This document shows, piece after piece, positions 37,936 through 46,014 of a DNA stretch of 64,000 nucleotides (its first letter is position 1; every line of letters begins with the position of its first letter). Position numbers and translations under genes: made by a program. This DNA comes from Streptomyces sp. NBC_01142. GTDB lineage: Bacteria > Actinomycetota > Actinomycetes > Streptomycetales > Streptomycetaceae. Location: the NCBI RefSeq assembly GCF_026341125.1, contig NZ_JAPEOR010000003.1:124001-188000 (forward strand), read 5' to 3'. The notes under the pieces are model-generated. The model was given only the letters and a program-made list of their open reading frames with translations, searched no databases and was not told where the DNA came from.

Positions 37936-39192
37936 TCAGGCGGACAGCCGGCCCTGCCGGCCGGTGTACGAGGCGGACTCGTCCGCGATGCCCGCCAGCA
38001 GGGACGCCGTATGCGCCACCGATGCCAGCGTGGTGTGACGATGCCAGCCGCGGAACGAGCGCCCCTCGAAGTCCCTCAGCCCCACCCGGTCACCCACCAC
38101 GGCGAGGTCCCGCGAGACCCGGTGCGTCACCCTGGTCAGCCGCAGCAGGCCACCGACGGGCGCGGCGACATCGGTCAGCCACAGCTTGGCCGGGGGCCGC
38201 CACTGGTCCTCCCAGTCGCCGAGCAGATACAGCGGCCGCTGCGTGGCCGTCGCCGTGCCGTCGGCCGGCGTGACCCGGATCATGGCGGCCGACGAGGTCC
38301 GGCTCGCACCGCTCGCCGGGTCCTCCCACTCCACGGCCCGGCGCAGTCCCCGCACCGACATCAGGATCTTCTCGGCGGACAGCGGCCCGGCGCCGTACCC
38401 GGGCATCGCCGGATCGGCCACCAGCAGCCGGGTGCCCGGCCCGGTGCGTGCCACGACCGGAAGCCCGCATCTCGCGAAGTGGCGCAGCACCACCGAGTTC
38501 GCCCAGGTTCCGGGGATGTCCAGCACCACGGGCCGCCGCTTGACTCCCCCGTACCGCAGGGTCTCCAGCACCGCGGCCACGGCGCCGTCCTCCACCGACT
38601 CGGCCGACGCGCTCTCCGGCACCTCGGCACGGCGCCGCAGCTCCGCGTCGCGTGTCCACTGCTCGGGCAGCAGCAGCCGCCAGTTGACCGGAAAACTCAT
38701 CTGCGGCGCGGCGAACCACACACCGAGCGCGTGCTGTCCGCGCATCACCTGGCCCAGCTGCGGCACGAACCGCCGCCCCACACCCACCGAATGCTCACCC
38801 GACTTGGGTATCGCCAGTGCCTGCACCACCCACACCATCGGCGGGGCGGTCTGCTCCACGTGGGAGGCGAGCGCCGCCCGCATCGGCAGCCAGTCCCACG
38901 TGGAGCTGGAGACGAAGTGATGCAGGCTCTGCACCACCGACCCGCCGCCGGACTGCGCGGCGATATTGCGGACCGACTTACGGCCCTGGGCGGTCAGCAG
39001 CCCGCGGACGTACTGCTCGCCCCGGAGCCGCTGGTCCTTCCTGGGCAACGAGGCGAACATCAGCGAGCACAGCTCGCCGACGATGTCGTCGCCCACCGGC
39101 GGATGCGGGACGGAGCGTTCCGGACGGCGCCGGATTCCCGGAAGCCCCATGTCGGGGTCCACCGGCACAGATGACAGATCAGGTCCCTTCAC
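37936..39192 (-). CDS. IS701-type transposase-like protein, catalytically degenerate (copy 2)
   Basis: A 418-residue paralogue of the protein at 28247, sharing GEQYVRGLLTAQGRKSVRNIA, STWDWLPMRAAL, PKSGEHSVGVGRR and FPVNWRLLLPEQWTRD. The Asp-Asp pair expected before PKxG is Gln124-Ala125 here, so the first catalytic acidic residue is lost by a different substitution. The start is GTG 39192. No terminal repeats are visible. An intact but inactivated pair flanking the 3-hydroxyanthranilate block suggests a host function, perhaps regulation. Confidence 0.78.
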   Translation of the reverse strand: MKGPDLSSVPVDPDMGLPGIRRRPERSVPHPPVGDDIVGELCSLMFASLPRKDQRLRGEQYVRGLLTAQGRKSVRNIAAQSGGGSVVQSLHHFVSSSTWDWLPMRAALASHVEQTAPPMVWVVQALAIPKSGEHSVGVGRRFVPQLGQVMRGQHALGVWFAAPQMSFPVNWRLLLPEQWTRDAELRRRAEVPESASAESVEDGAVAAVLETLRYGGVKRRPVVLDIPGTWANSVVLRHFARCGLPVVARTGPGTRLLVADPAMPGYGAGPLSAEKILMSVRGLRRAVEWEDPASGASRTSSAAMIRVTPADGTATATQRPLYLLGDWEDQWRPPAKLWLTDVAAPVGGLLRLTRVTHRVSRDLAVVGDRVGLRDFEGRSFRGWHRHTTLASVAHTASLLAGIADESASYTGRQGRLSA

Positions 39193-39211
39193 CGCTACCC
39201 TCGCTCACGAT

Positions 39212-39235
39212 CAGGCAGCCCAAGTCGGCTGCCTG
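39212..39235. promoter_or_regulatory. Perfect palindrome upstream of transposase-like gene 2
   Basis: CAGGCAGCC-CAAGTC-GGCTGCCTG, a perfect 9-bp inverted repeat, lies 20 nt upstream of the GTG at 39192. It could be an operator or a leader hairpin. It is too short and single to be a transposon terminal repeat pair. Confidence 0.45.
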
Positions 39236-39473
39236 TTCACCGTCGCCGGGGGAGCGGTCGCCACACGAGGTGCACCAGCCACCATGATCGACGCAGACAT
39301 GGTCGTCGGCCCACCACCCCCGCACGCCGCGCCGCCGCCCCGGGCAGGCGGGCGCGGATGCAGCCCGCGCCCACCGGCACACGGCGGCGAACGGTGGCCG
39401 AAAGAGCACGGTGGTTGCCGGAGGGACGGTGCTCAGGCGAAGAGGTGCGGTCCGGCCGGCTTCCGGGCACGGC

Positions 39474-40334
39474 TCATTGCCGTACGCCCGTGTGCGGCAC
39501 CGACCCGACCGCCAGGACATTGCCCTCGCTGATGTATCCGTCGGGGTCGTCGAGAGGATGCGCGGAGCTGCCGGGGTCCAGATAGCGCTGCCACTGCGCG
39601 CTCAGGCCCAACTGCAGCGCCTGCCCGGCCAGCTGGGCGCACGCGGACTTGTAGAACTCCTGCGCGGCCGGGGACAGCGGGGCGTGGTGCTCGATCAGGA
39701 GTGTCTGCTGCCGTACGCCGGTGAACCCCGCCCGCTTCATCCGGCGGTACAGCTCACGGGAGCGCAGCAGCTGGCGGGCGTAGCCCGGCGCGGATCCCGC
39801 GGCGCGGAAGAAATCCGTGAACAGGTACGGGTCCCCGGGCCGGGCGGTGATGAGATGGGCGTCGAGGTCCTTGACGGCGACCGTACCGCCGGGCCGGGTG
39901 ACCCGCATCATCTCCGCGAGTGCGGCATCGAGTTCGCAGTCGTCGAGATACTGCACGGTGTTGGAACACCAGACGGTGTCAAAGGAGTCGTCCGGGTGGG
40001 GGAGAGCGAGCACGGTCCCCTGCTGGACGTCCACCGGGCAGACGGGCTGCTGCTCCTGGACGCGCCGAGCGGCGAGCGCCGCGTTCTCCTCGGCGAGATC
40101 GACAGCTGTGACGCGGCCCGTCGGGCCGACGAGTGCGGCCAGACGGGGAATGAAGTCGCCGGCGCCGCAGCCGGCGTCCAGAACATGCTGCCCGCGCTCG
40201 ACACCGGCCTGTTCGAGGAGGTGCAGATAGGGCTTCTCGCATGCCCTGAAGTGCGAGTCGACGATGGTGTGGTGAGTGAAACCCAGCCCGGTCGACGAGG
40301 TGTAACCCCAGGCCTCGTGGTCGTCGGTCAGCAA
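39474..40334 (-). CDS. SAM-dependent methyltransferase
   Basis: A 286-residue class I methyltransferase. SAM motif I VLDAGCGAGDFIPRL lies near residues 50-65 and VTAVDL follows. The acidic post-motif region is WCSNTVQYLDDCEL, and LAEMMRVTRPGGTVAVKDLD is motif III. The start is uncertain: TTG 40334 overlaps the hydrolase stop and has GAGG upstream; GTG 40367 would add 11 residues. Last gene of the ten-gene leftward operon. Its likely target is an O, N or C position of the aminophenol product. Confidence 0.85.
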   Translation of the reverse strand: MLTDDHEAWGYTSSTGLGFTHHTIVDSHFRACEKPYLHLLEQAGVERGQHVLDAGCGAGDFIPRLAALVGPTGRVTAVDLAEENAALAARRVQEQQPVCPVDVQQGTVLALPHPDDSFDTVWCSNTVQYLDDCELDAALAEMMRVTRPGGTVAVKDLDAHLITARPGDPYLFTDFFRAAGSAPGYARQLLRSRELYRRMKRAGFTGVRQQTLLIEHHAPLSPAAQEFYKSACAQLAGQALQLGLSAQWQRYLDPGSSAHPLDDPDGYISEGNVLAVGSVPHTGVRQ

Positions 40335-41119
40335 GCGGGGACCTCGATCCTGTCCAGGAGCGCGCACAGCGCCGCGGTGACAGCGCCGGGGGCTTCCAGC
40401 GGCTGCAGATGACCGGCGCCTTCGACGGTGACCAACTCCCCCTGGGGCAGCGCGTTCACGCTGTGCCGGGATTCCTCGGCAGAGACGAGTTCGTCCTCGT
40501 CCCCGGCGATGACCACGGCGGGCACCCGGGTGGCGCGCAGGGTGTCGGTGTCGTCCGGTCGCGCGGCGATGGCCCGCTGCGCCCAGGCCAGGGCGGCCGG
40601 GTCCGCAGCCCTGGCATCTTCGAGCACCCGCGCCAGGACGTCGGGCCGGGCGCCGCGCGTGGTCGCACCGAGGAGCCGGGGCGTGACCTGCGAGAGCATT
40701 GCGTCCCGCACCCCGTCGGCCATGACCGCCTCGGCGAACCGCAGCCGCTGCTCACGCACCTCGGGGGTGTCGGCGGTGGCGCGGGCCGACAGCAGTGCCA
40801 CCGCGGCGGCCCGGTCGGGGTGCCTGCGCAGGAAGGCCATGACGACGTAGCCGCCCATGGACGATCCGGCGAGCACGGCCCGGCCGATACCCCGCGCGTC
40901 GAGCACGCGCGCCAGGTCGTCGGCCACCACATCGAGCGAGGGCCGGGCGTCACCGAGCGGCGCCGAACCGAAGCCGCGCTGGTCGAAGGCGACCACGGGG
41001 TGGCCGCGTTCACTCAGGGCACGCTGCTGCGCCTGCCACATCGACGAGTGGAGCGAGAGGGCGTGCAGCAGCACCACGGGCATCCCGGCCCGGTCCTTTG
41101 GACCCCGGTGCGCGGTCAT
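40328..41119 (-). CDS. Alpha/beta hydrolase
   Basis: A 263-residue alpha/beta-fold hydrolase. Oxyanion region LLHALSLHSSMW (16-27), AFDQRGFG, nucleophile elbow AGSSMGGYV (Ser near 85-90), acid in AGDEDELVSAEES, and His in GAGHLQPLE. Similar to 3-oxoadipate enol-lactonase and related esterases. It overlaps the upstream LysR-domain gene (ATGA). Possible roles are ester or lactone hydrolysis during tailoring, or proofreading of GH3-activated intermediates. Confidence 0.85.
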   Translation of the reverse strand: MTAHRGPKDRAGMPVVLLHALSLHSSMWQAQQRALSERGHPVVAFDQRGFGSAPLGDARPSLDVVADDLARVLDARGIGRAVLAGSSMGGYVVMAFLRRHPDRAAAVALLSARATADTPEVREQRLRFAEAVMADGVRDAMLSQVTPRLLGATTRGARPDVLARVLEDARAADPAALAWAQRAIAARPDDTDTLRATRVPAVVIAGDEDELVSAEESRHSVNALPQGELVTVEGAGHLQPLEAPGAVTAALCALLDRIEVPAC

Positions 41120-41838
41120 CGGCTCGCCCCCGCCTCGGCCGCGGTGATGAAGTCGTGCACAGGGGCGGGCAGTTCACGGCCGCGGCACCAGGCCAGGGTC
41201 ACCGGGGCGGCCGGCAGGTCGTCGATCGGGACGATACGAACGGCGGGCGGCGCGATGTCCGCGAGCGAGACGAGCGAGATGTGCACCGCGCCCGCCCCGG
41301 CCACCAGACGCATCATCGTGGGCACGTCGGTGACCTGGTGCCTGCGGTGGATGGGGCGCCCGGCGGGGGTGTGCCGCGGAACGACCTCGTCCCACACATA
41401 GCCGGGGAGCTTGCCGGGACAGTCGAAGGCGTCGTAGTCGGCGAGATCCTCGACGGAGACCGAGCCGTGGGCGGCGACGGGGTGGTCGGCGCCCACGACC
41501 GCGGCACGGGCGTCGTACGTCAGCACCCGGCTGGTGACGAGATCCGGCTCCCTCAGCCCGAACTTGACGATCATCACGTCCAGCGTGCCCCGGCGCAGCT
41601 CCGCGAACGGGTCGGCGATGTCGTACTGGCTCAGTCGTACCGCCGACTCGTCCCATCCGGCGGTCCTGATGACGCGGGAGGCCACTTCGGCGGAACCGTG
41701 GTAGCCGAGCCGTACGCCTCGCCCGGTGGCAGCGGTGGCAGCGGTGGCAGCGGTGGGCGCGGTCGGGTCCGGCGCGGTCGGGCCGGGCTCCGTCGGGCCG
41801 GGTGGGGCGGTCGGATCGGGTCGGGTCGGTTCAGACAA
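41116..41838 (-). CDS. Stand-alone LysR effector-binding domain, no HTH
   Basis: A 240-residue protein whose residues ~40-235 match a LysR substrate-binding domain: VRLGYHGSAEVASRVIR, FAELRRGTLDVMIVKFGL, DHPVAAHGSVSVEDLADYDAFDCPG, MMRLVAGAGAVHISLVS. The N-terminal DNA-binding helix-turn-helix is absent; instead there is a Pro/Thr/Ala-rich repeat (1-38). The upstream sequence belongs to the overlapping neighbour gene, so the HTH is not hidden there. It might bind a pathway ligand and act on another regulator, or be an enzyme-like scavenging protein. Confidence 0.82.
   Translation of the reverse strand: MSEPTRPDPTAPPGPTEPGPTAPDPTAPTAATAATAATGRGVRLGYHGSAEVASRVIRTAGWDESAVRLSQYDIADPFAELRRGTLDVMIVKFGLREPDLVTSRVLTYDARAAVVGADHPVAAHGSVSVEDLADYDAFDCPGKLPGYVWDEVVPRHTPAGRPIHRRHQVTDVPTMMRLVAGAGAVHISLVSLADIAPPAVRIVPIDDLPAAPVTLAWCRGRELPAPVHDFITAAEAGASR
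41725..41757. repeat. 9-bp tandem repeat in the LysR-domain gene
   Basis: GGTGGCAGC is repeated three times plus a partial copy. It encodes the Ala/Thr repeat of the N-terminal low-complexity segment and probably expanded by slippage. Confidence 0.75.
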
Positions 41839-42568
41839 GGAGAGCCTCCTCGGACAGTCCGGCGGCGGCCTTCAGCCGGCCGGGGCTTTCGGTGACGACG
41901 CGCAGGGACACGAGCCGTGCGGGCACCCCGACCAGCCGGGGCACCTGCCGGAGCGTCAGCCGGTCACCGGGGGCGATCAGTCCGTCCAGCACGGCTTCGG
42001 CCAGGACGTGGTTGAGGTGGACCAGAGCGTCGGAGACGGTGCATCCGGCGACGGCCACAAACAGCTCGCGATGGACGCTCGGCCGACTGCGCACGCCGCG
42101 GCTCGCGGGGAGCTCTATCAGGCTGTCCGCGCGAGCCGGCAGCGCGGCGGGGCCGTCGAACAGCTTGAGCAGTCTGCCCAGGGAGGCCGACTGCGCGGCA
42201 GGGGCCGGCGCGGTCCAGGCGACGGAGAGATCCTCGGCGACGTGCGCGAAGGAGAACCGTTCGCGCAGGTGGGCGGGGTTTCCCGCGAGAAAGACGGTAC
42301 GGGTGAACGACCGGCGCCACGCGGCCGCCGTCGACGCGTCGAGCCCGAAGGCGAACGCACAGGAGGCCCGGATCCACTCCGCGAGATCGAGGTGCCGGAC
42401 GACCACGGTGGCCGTGACTCCCCCGTCGTCGCCCTGCGCGGCGATATCGGCCCGAGCCGCCATCAGGCCCGGCAGGGACGTGAGGTCATGGCGCCCGGCC
42501 AGATCGGGGCGGACCGACGCGATCCGCCGCGCTGCCGCCGCGCACAGTTCTGTCTGGGCGGGCGTCAC
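41831..42568 (-). CDS. Unrecognised cluster protein (possibly DUF6182-like)
   Basis: A 245-residue protein I cannot assign to a characterised family; from memory it resembles sequences labelled DUF6182, unverified. Visible features: an N-terminal helical segment with RRIASVRPDLAGRHDLTSLPGL, VVRHLDLAEWIRAS, FTRTVFLAGNPAHLRERFSFAHV, and a C-terminal SDALVHLNHVLAEAVLDGLIAPGDRLTLRQVPRL. It has no membrane segment or signal peptide. The GTG at 42568 overlaps the stop of the upstream gene (GTGA), and the gene ends 8 nt inside the LysR-domain gene, so it is a fixed part of the operon. Confidence 0.7.
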   Translation of the reverse strand: MTPAQTELCAAAARRIASVRPDLAGRHDLTSLPGLMAARADIAAQGDDGGVTATVVVRHLDLAEWIRASCAFAFGLDASTAAAWRRSFTRTVFLAGNPAHLRERFSFAHVAEDLSVAWTAPAPAAQSASLGRLLKLFDGPAALPARADSLIELPASRGVRSRPSVHRELFVAVAGCTVSDALVHLNHVLAEAVLDGLIAPGDRLTLRQVPRLVGVPARLVSLRVVTESPGRLKAAAGLSEEALLV

Positions 42569-43716
42569 AGGAACACCGCCGTGAGCAGGTCGAGCGAGGC
42601 AGGGGCGCGTCGCTTGCCCAGCAGATGCGACGTCAGCCGGTAGGGGTCGACGTACAGATGGTCCTTGCGGTGTCGCGCCAGCCGCTCGGCCAGCGCGGCC
42701 GGCGGCTCCTGCCCGGCGGCGGCCAGAAGCCGTTCGGCGCGCCGGAAGCACTGGTGCAGCAGATCGGCACGGAACGACTGCTGCTGCCCGGGGCCCAGCA
42801 CGGCGATGAAGTACAGCCGTACGCCGAGGTGCACCACTGGCTCGTCGTGCTGCGCCTGGGCCGCGGCCAACAGCGTCCTGGCCTGGTGGTCCTGCCAGCC
42901 GCCGTGCCGGGCGGAGCGGATACGGCCGTCGATGGGCACCCGGCCGACGGGCACACGCCGGACATCCGGGCCGAGCGCGTTGAGCACCCGGGCGAGCAAC
43001 TGGTAGTCCGGGTCCAGCTCACTGTCGTACAGCAGGACGACCTCGTCGAAGCCGGGGGCGAGCGCGAGGAGTTCCCGCAGTGCGCAGGCCAGGTAGTTGG
43101 GGCGGCCGTCGGCGGTGACCAGCTGCCGCAGTGGCAGCCCGTACCGCGTCAGATCGAGATACACCGGCCCGCCGACCTGCCGCTGGTCCAGGCACATGCC
43201 CAGCGTGTCGAGCCAGGCCAGGGTGTCCTCGAGGCCGAGCCCCGGCGGCTGGTGGACGAGCAGACCCGGATCGTGCAGCCCCAGGCCCGCATAGTGCCCG
43301 GCCCACAGCTCCAGCACCCTGGCGCTCGCGGGATGGACCCAGCCCGCCTCGGCGGCCTCCGCGTACGGGCGCAGCGCCTGGGCGGGCGCGGGCTGCGCCG
43401 CGGCACGGAAGTCCACGTACAGCTCGCCGATCTCGTCCTCGGTCAGACCGCTGTAGTCGCTGTCACCGCGAGTGCGGTCGGCGAACTCCCAGAAACCCAG
43501 GGTCTGTTCCGTCGGATGGTAGGTGGTGTGGCTGTAGCGGTAGGTGACGTCGGCGAGGTGACACGTGGCCCGGTACATCACATCCGTCCACAGCAGTCCT
43601 TTGAGATGACTCGGCGTGAGCGGCTTGGACGGCGTCACCGTGATCGGCGCCAGCAGGACACGGCGGCGGTCGGTGGGTAGAGCGTACGGCTCGGGCGCCG
43701 TGGTCACGGCGGTCAT
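42565..43716 (-). CDS. Unrecognised 383-residue cluster protein
   Basis: A soluble protein without a family I recognise. The N-terminal region (30-75) is rich in aromatic and His residues: SHLKGLLWTDVMYRATCHLADVTYRYSHTTYHP, then GFWEFADRTRGDSDYS. The middle has EVVLLYDSELDPDYQLLARVLNALGPD, and the tail ends KDHLYVDPYRLTSHLLGKRRAP. Both ends overlap neighbours by 4 nt (ATGA and GTGA), so expression is coupled to the FAD oxidoreductase before it and the unknown gene after it. His/Asp/Glu-rich patches could bind metal, which is speculative. Confidence 0.7.
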   Translation of the reverse strand: MTAVTTAPEPYALPTDRRRVLLAPITVTPSKPLTPSHLKGLLWTDVMYRATCHLADVTYRYSHTTYHPTEQTLGFWEFADRTRGDSDYSGLTEDEIGELYVDFRAAAQPAPAQALRPYAEAAEAGWVHPASARVLELWAGHYAGLGLHDPGLLVHQPPGLGLEDTLAWLDTLGMCLDQRQVGGPVYLDLTRYGLPLRQLVTADGRPNYLACALRELLALAPGFDEVVLLYDSELDPDYQLLARVLNALGPDVRRVPVGRVPIDGRIRSARHGGWQDHQARTLLAAAQAQHDEPVVHLGVRLYFIAVLGPGQQQSFRADLLHQCFRRAERLLAAAGQEPPAALAERLARHRKDHLYVDPYRLTSHLLGKRRAPASLDLLTAVFL

Positions 43717-45155
43717 ACAACAGCCCCCTGCGCTTCGGCGAGCAGGCGCAGCAGATGGCCGCGCGTGGGGCCCTCACGCCGCGCCGCCGGACCGCCGGCC
43801 TGCCTCACCCGTGCCACGAACTTGTCGTCGCCGAACACCTCCGCCGGTGTGGCCAGGGTCATCAGCATGCGGGTGAGTCCCCGCCATACGACACCGTCGA
43901 CGCGGGCCGCCGAAGCCACCTCCTCGGCAGTGGGCAGGCCGGAGCCGGCGTCCGGCACCGGCGGCAGGGGAGTGCCGTTGACGGCGGCCCGCCAGCGGGC
44001 GACACGGACACGGTCGGCCGCGGTGGACTGCTCGTACCAGGGCAGGAACAGCTCCTGCGTCATACGGGCGACGGCCCGGCGCTGGGTGGTGTCGATGTCC
44101 TGGTGCACGGCCAGCACATCGGCGAGGCGGAAGGCGTGGTCGAGTGCGAGCGACATCCCGCGCCCGAAGAGCGGGTTGGTGACACAGGCCGCGTCACCGA
44201 CGGGGAAAAGCCCCGCGACCGGACGCTGGTGCGAAGTGGCCGTGCCACGCAGGGTGTTGGGAGGGCTGGTGATGGCGTGGACCGGGGAGATCGGCTCGCT
44301 CACTCCGTCCTCCAGCCAGGGGCCAAGACCCGGAGTGGCACGTGCCACCGCGGTGAAACCGGCCCGGGACCGCAGCCCCGCCATCGACCGGTCGCCGGGC
44401 AGCGTGGCCAGGGCGATGGAGAAGGTGTCGTTGTCGCCGGGGTGCAGCACTCCGGCGTAGTGGTCCCATATGTCGCCCGCGGCGTTCCCGCGGCCGAGCG
44501 GCCCGGGCAGTTCGGCCGCGATCAGGCGGTAGAAGCGGGTGTAGCCGCTCAGCCCCGACGGGCTCGTCCTGTCGTCGGCGACCGGGACTCCGGCGATACG
44601 CAGCCAGGTACGGGACAGTGCCTGGCGTCCGGTGGCGTCCACGACGACATCGGCGGGCACCCGCGTGCCGGCCGCGGTGACGACGGCGCGTACCCGGTGT
44701 TGCCCGGGGTCGAGTTCCAGGCCGCCCACCGCCGAGTCGTGCCGGACGGTGACACCGGGAAGCGCGCACACCGCCCGGTAGAGGATGAGCTCCAGGCTGG
44801 AGCGGCGGCAGCCGAGCGCGACCAGTTCCTCGTCGCCGGGCTCCCGCGCGCCGTCCGTGGCTCCCGCCGGCACGGTGCCGGTGAGATCCAGCGTCGGCGC
44901 CCCCGCCGCCCGGGCCCCGGCCAGCACCTGAGGTGCCCGCTCCCGCAGCACGCGTACGCCGAGCGAGGTGAGTGTGTGGGAGTGGATGCCCTGAGGGACC
45001 GTGGGGCGCCGCCAGCGTCCGGCCGCCTCCGCTACGGACCACTGGGGCGGGGGCGCCGCGCGCTCGAGGACCAGGACGCGGTAGCCGATTCCGGACAGCG
45101 CGAGGGCGGAGGCGAGACCGGCGACACTGCCACCGACGATGACCGCGGTGGGCAC
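43713..45155 (-). CDS. FAD-dependent oxidoreductase (class A monooxygenase-like)
   Basis: A 480-residue flavoprotein. From GTG 45155 it begins VPTAVIVGGSVAGLASALALSGIGYRVLVLERA, the FAD Rossmann motif. VVDATGRQALSRTW (~178-191) and FPVGDAACVTNPLFGRGMSLALDHAFRLAD (~325-355) complete the FAD site. It resembles tailoring monooxygenases and epoxidase-like flavoproteins rather than halogenases. It starts 1 nt after the methyltransferase stop. Probable role: hydroxylation or oxidation of the aromatic product. Confidence 0.85.
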   Translation of the reverse strand: MPTAVIVGGSVAGLASALALSGIGYRVLVLERAAPPPQWSVAEAAGRWRRPTVPQGIHSHTLTSLGVRVLRERAPQVLAGARAAGAPTLDLTGTVPAGATDGAREPGDEELVALGCRRSSLELILYRAVCALPGVTVRHDSAVGGLELDPGQHRVRAVVTAAGTRVPADVVVDATGRQALSRTWLRIAGVPVADDRTSPSGLSGYTRFYRLIAAELPGPLGRGNAAGDIWDHYAGVLHPGDNDTFSIALATLPGDRSMAGLRSRAGFTAVARATPGLGPWLEDGVSEPISPVHAITSPPNTLRGTATSHQRPVAGLFPVGDAACVTNPLFGRGMSLALDHAFRLADVLAVHQDIDTTQRRAVARMTQELFLPWYEQSTAADRVRVARWRAAVNGTPLPPVPDAGSGLPTAEEVASAARVDGVVWRGLTRMLMTLATPAEVFGDDKFVARVRQAGGPAARREGPTRGHLLRLLAEAQGAVV

Positions 45156-45156
45156 G

Positions 45157-46014
45157 TCAGCGCCGCCTGCCGTGGACGAAGAACACCCGCCGGACATCGC
45201 GCTCCGTGCGCGGCGGCACCGGGTCGGGCCAGCGGCCGAAGCCGGCGCCCTCTTCGCCGGGCTGGAGCGCCTGCGCCGTGTATCCGCAGCTCTCGAAGAG
45301 GGCCTCGGGCTCGTCGGTGCCGAAGAGCCAGGGACAACCCCAGTCCGCGAACACATCCAGCAGAGCGCGCATATGAGGCAGGGTCAGTGCCGCGGAGTTG
45401 ACGATGTCGGCCGCGATACGGCTGCCGGGCGCCGAGATCGCGGCGACCCGCTGGAGGATACGGTGCGCGTCCGCCTCGGGGATGTAGTAGAGCAGCCCTT
45501 CGAGCAGCCAGGTCGACGGGAGCGTGGGGTCGTATCCGGCCGCTCGGAGGCTCTGTTCCCAGTCGGGCGAGGTGAGGTCGACGGCGACCTTGCGGTGGTC
45601 CACGCCGGGCGCGGCCCCGCCGAGCCGCTCCTCCTTGTACGCCAGCACGGCCGGCCGGTCGATCTCGAACCAGCGGACACGGTCCGGCCACGTGAGGCGG
45701 TGGGCACGCGAGTCCATGCCGGCGGGGGCCAGCACGATCTGGGTGGTGGCCGGATCCTCGGCGGCCCGCTGAAGGTAGTCGTCGAAGAACCGCGTGCGGA
45801 TCGCGTTGTAGTCGGGGGTGCTGGGCACGGAGCGCTCGCGGCCGGCCGGGAAGGTCGCGTTGCGTATCTCGGCGAGCAGCGCGGGGCCGATCTCACCGGC
45901 CAGCACCGCGGCATACGGGTCCTCGTAGAGCCGGTCCTCGCGCAGGGTCTCGGCGGCTCGCAGAGCCGCAGTGAGCAGCGCGGTCCGCTCGACGGCGTCC
46001 AGTGCAGCAGTCAT
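45157..46014 (-). CDS. Class I O-methyltransferase (LCMT/PPM family)
   Basis: A 285-residue SAM-dependent enzyme with the leucine-carboxyl-methyltransferase-like pattern: YEDPYAAVLAG (30-40), ATFPAGRERSVPSTPDYNAIRTRFFDD, the motif LAPAGMDSRAHRL (where most members have a LGAGLDSRA form), FEIDRPAVLAYK, and LLEGLLYYIPEADAHRIL. Members often methylate carboxylates or phenols of natural products. It overlaps the GH3 gene by 4 nt (ATGA). Confidence 0.9.
   Translation of the reverse strand: MTAALDAVERTALLTAALRAAETLREDRLYEDPYAAVLAGEIGPALLAEIRNATFPAGRERSVPSTPDYNAIRTRFFDDYLQRAAEDPATTQIVLAPAGMDSRAHRLTWPDRVRWFEIDRPAVLAYKEERLGGAAPGVDHRKVAVDLTSPDWEQSLRAAGYDPTLPSTWLLEGLLYYIPEADAHRILQRVAAISAPGSRIAADIVNSAALTLPHMRALLDVFADWGCPWLFGTDEPEALFESCGYTAQALQPGEEGAGFGRWPDPVPPRTERDVRRVFFVHGRRR

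Noticed and set aside
28247..39192. Calling the two IS701-like genes and the DNA between them a composite transposon
   Set aside because: No terminal inverted repeats, no target duplications, both copies lack the first catalytic acid and differ substantially from each other. The enclosed genes fit the cluster.
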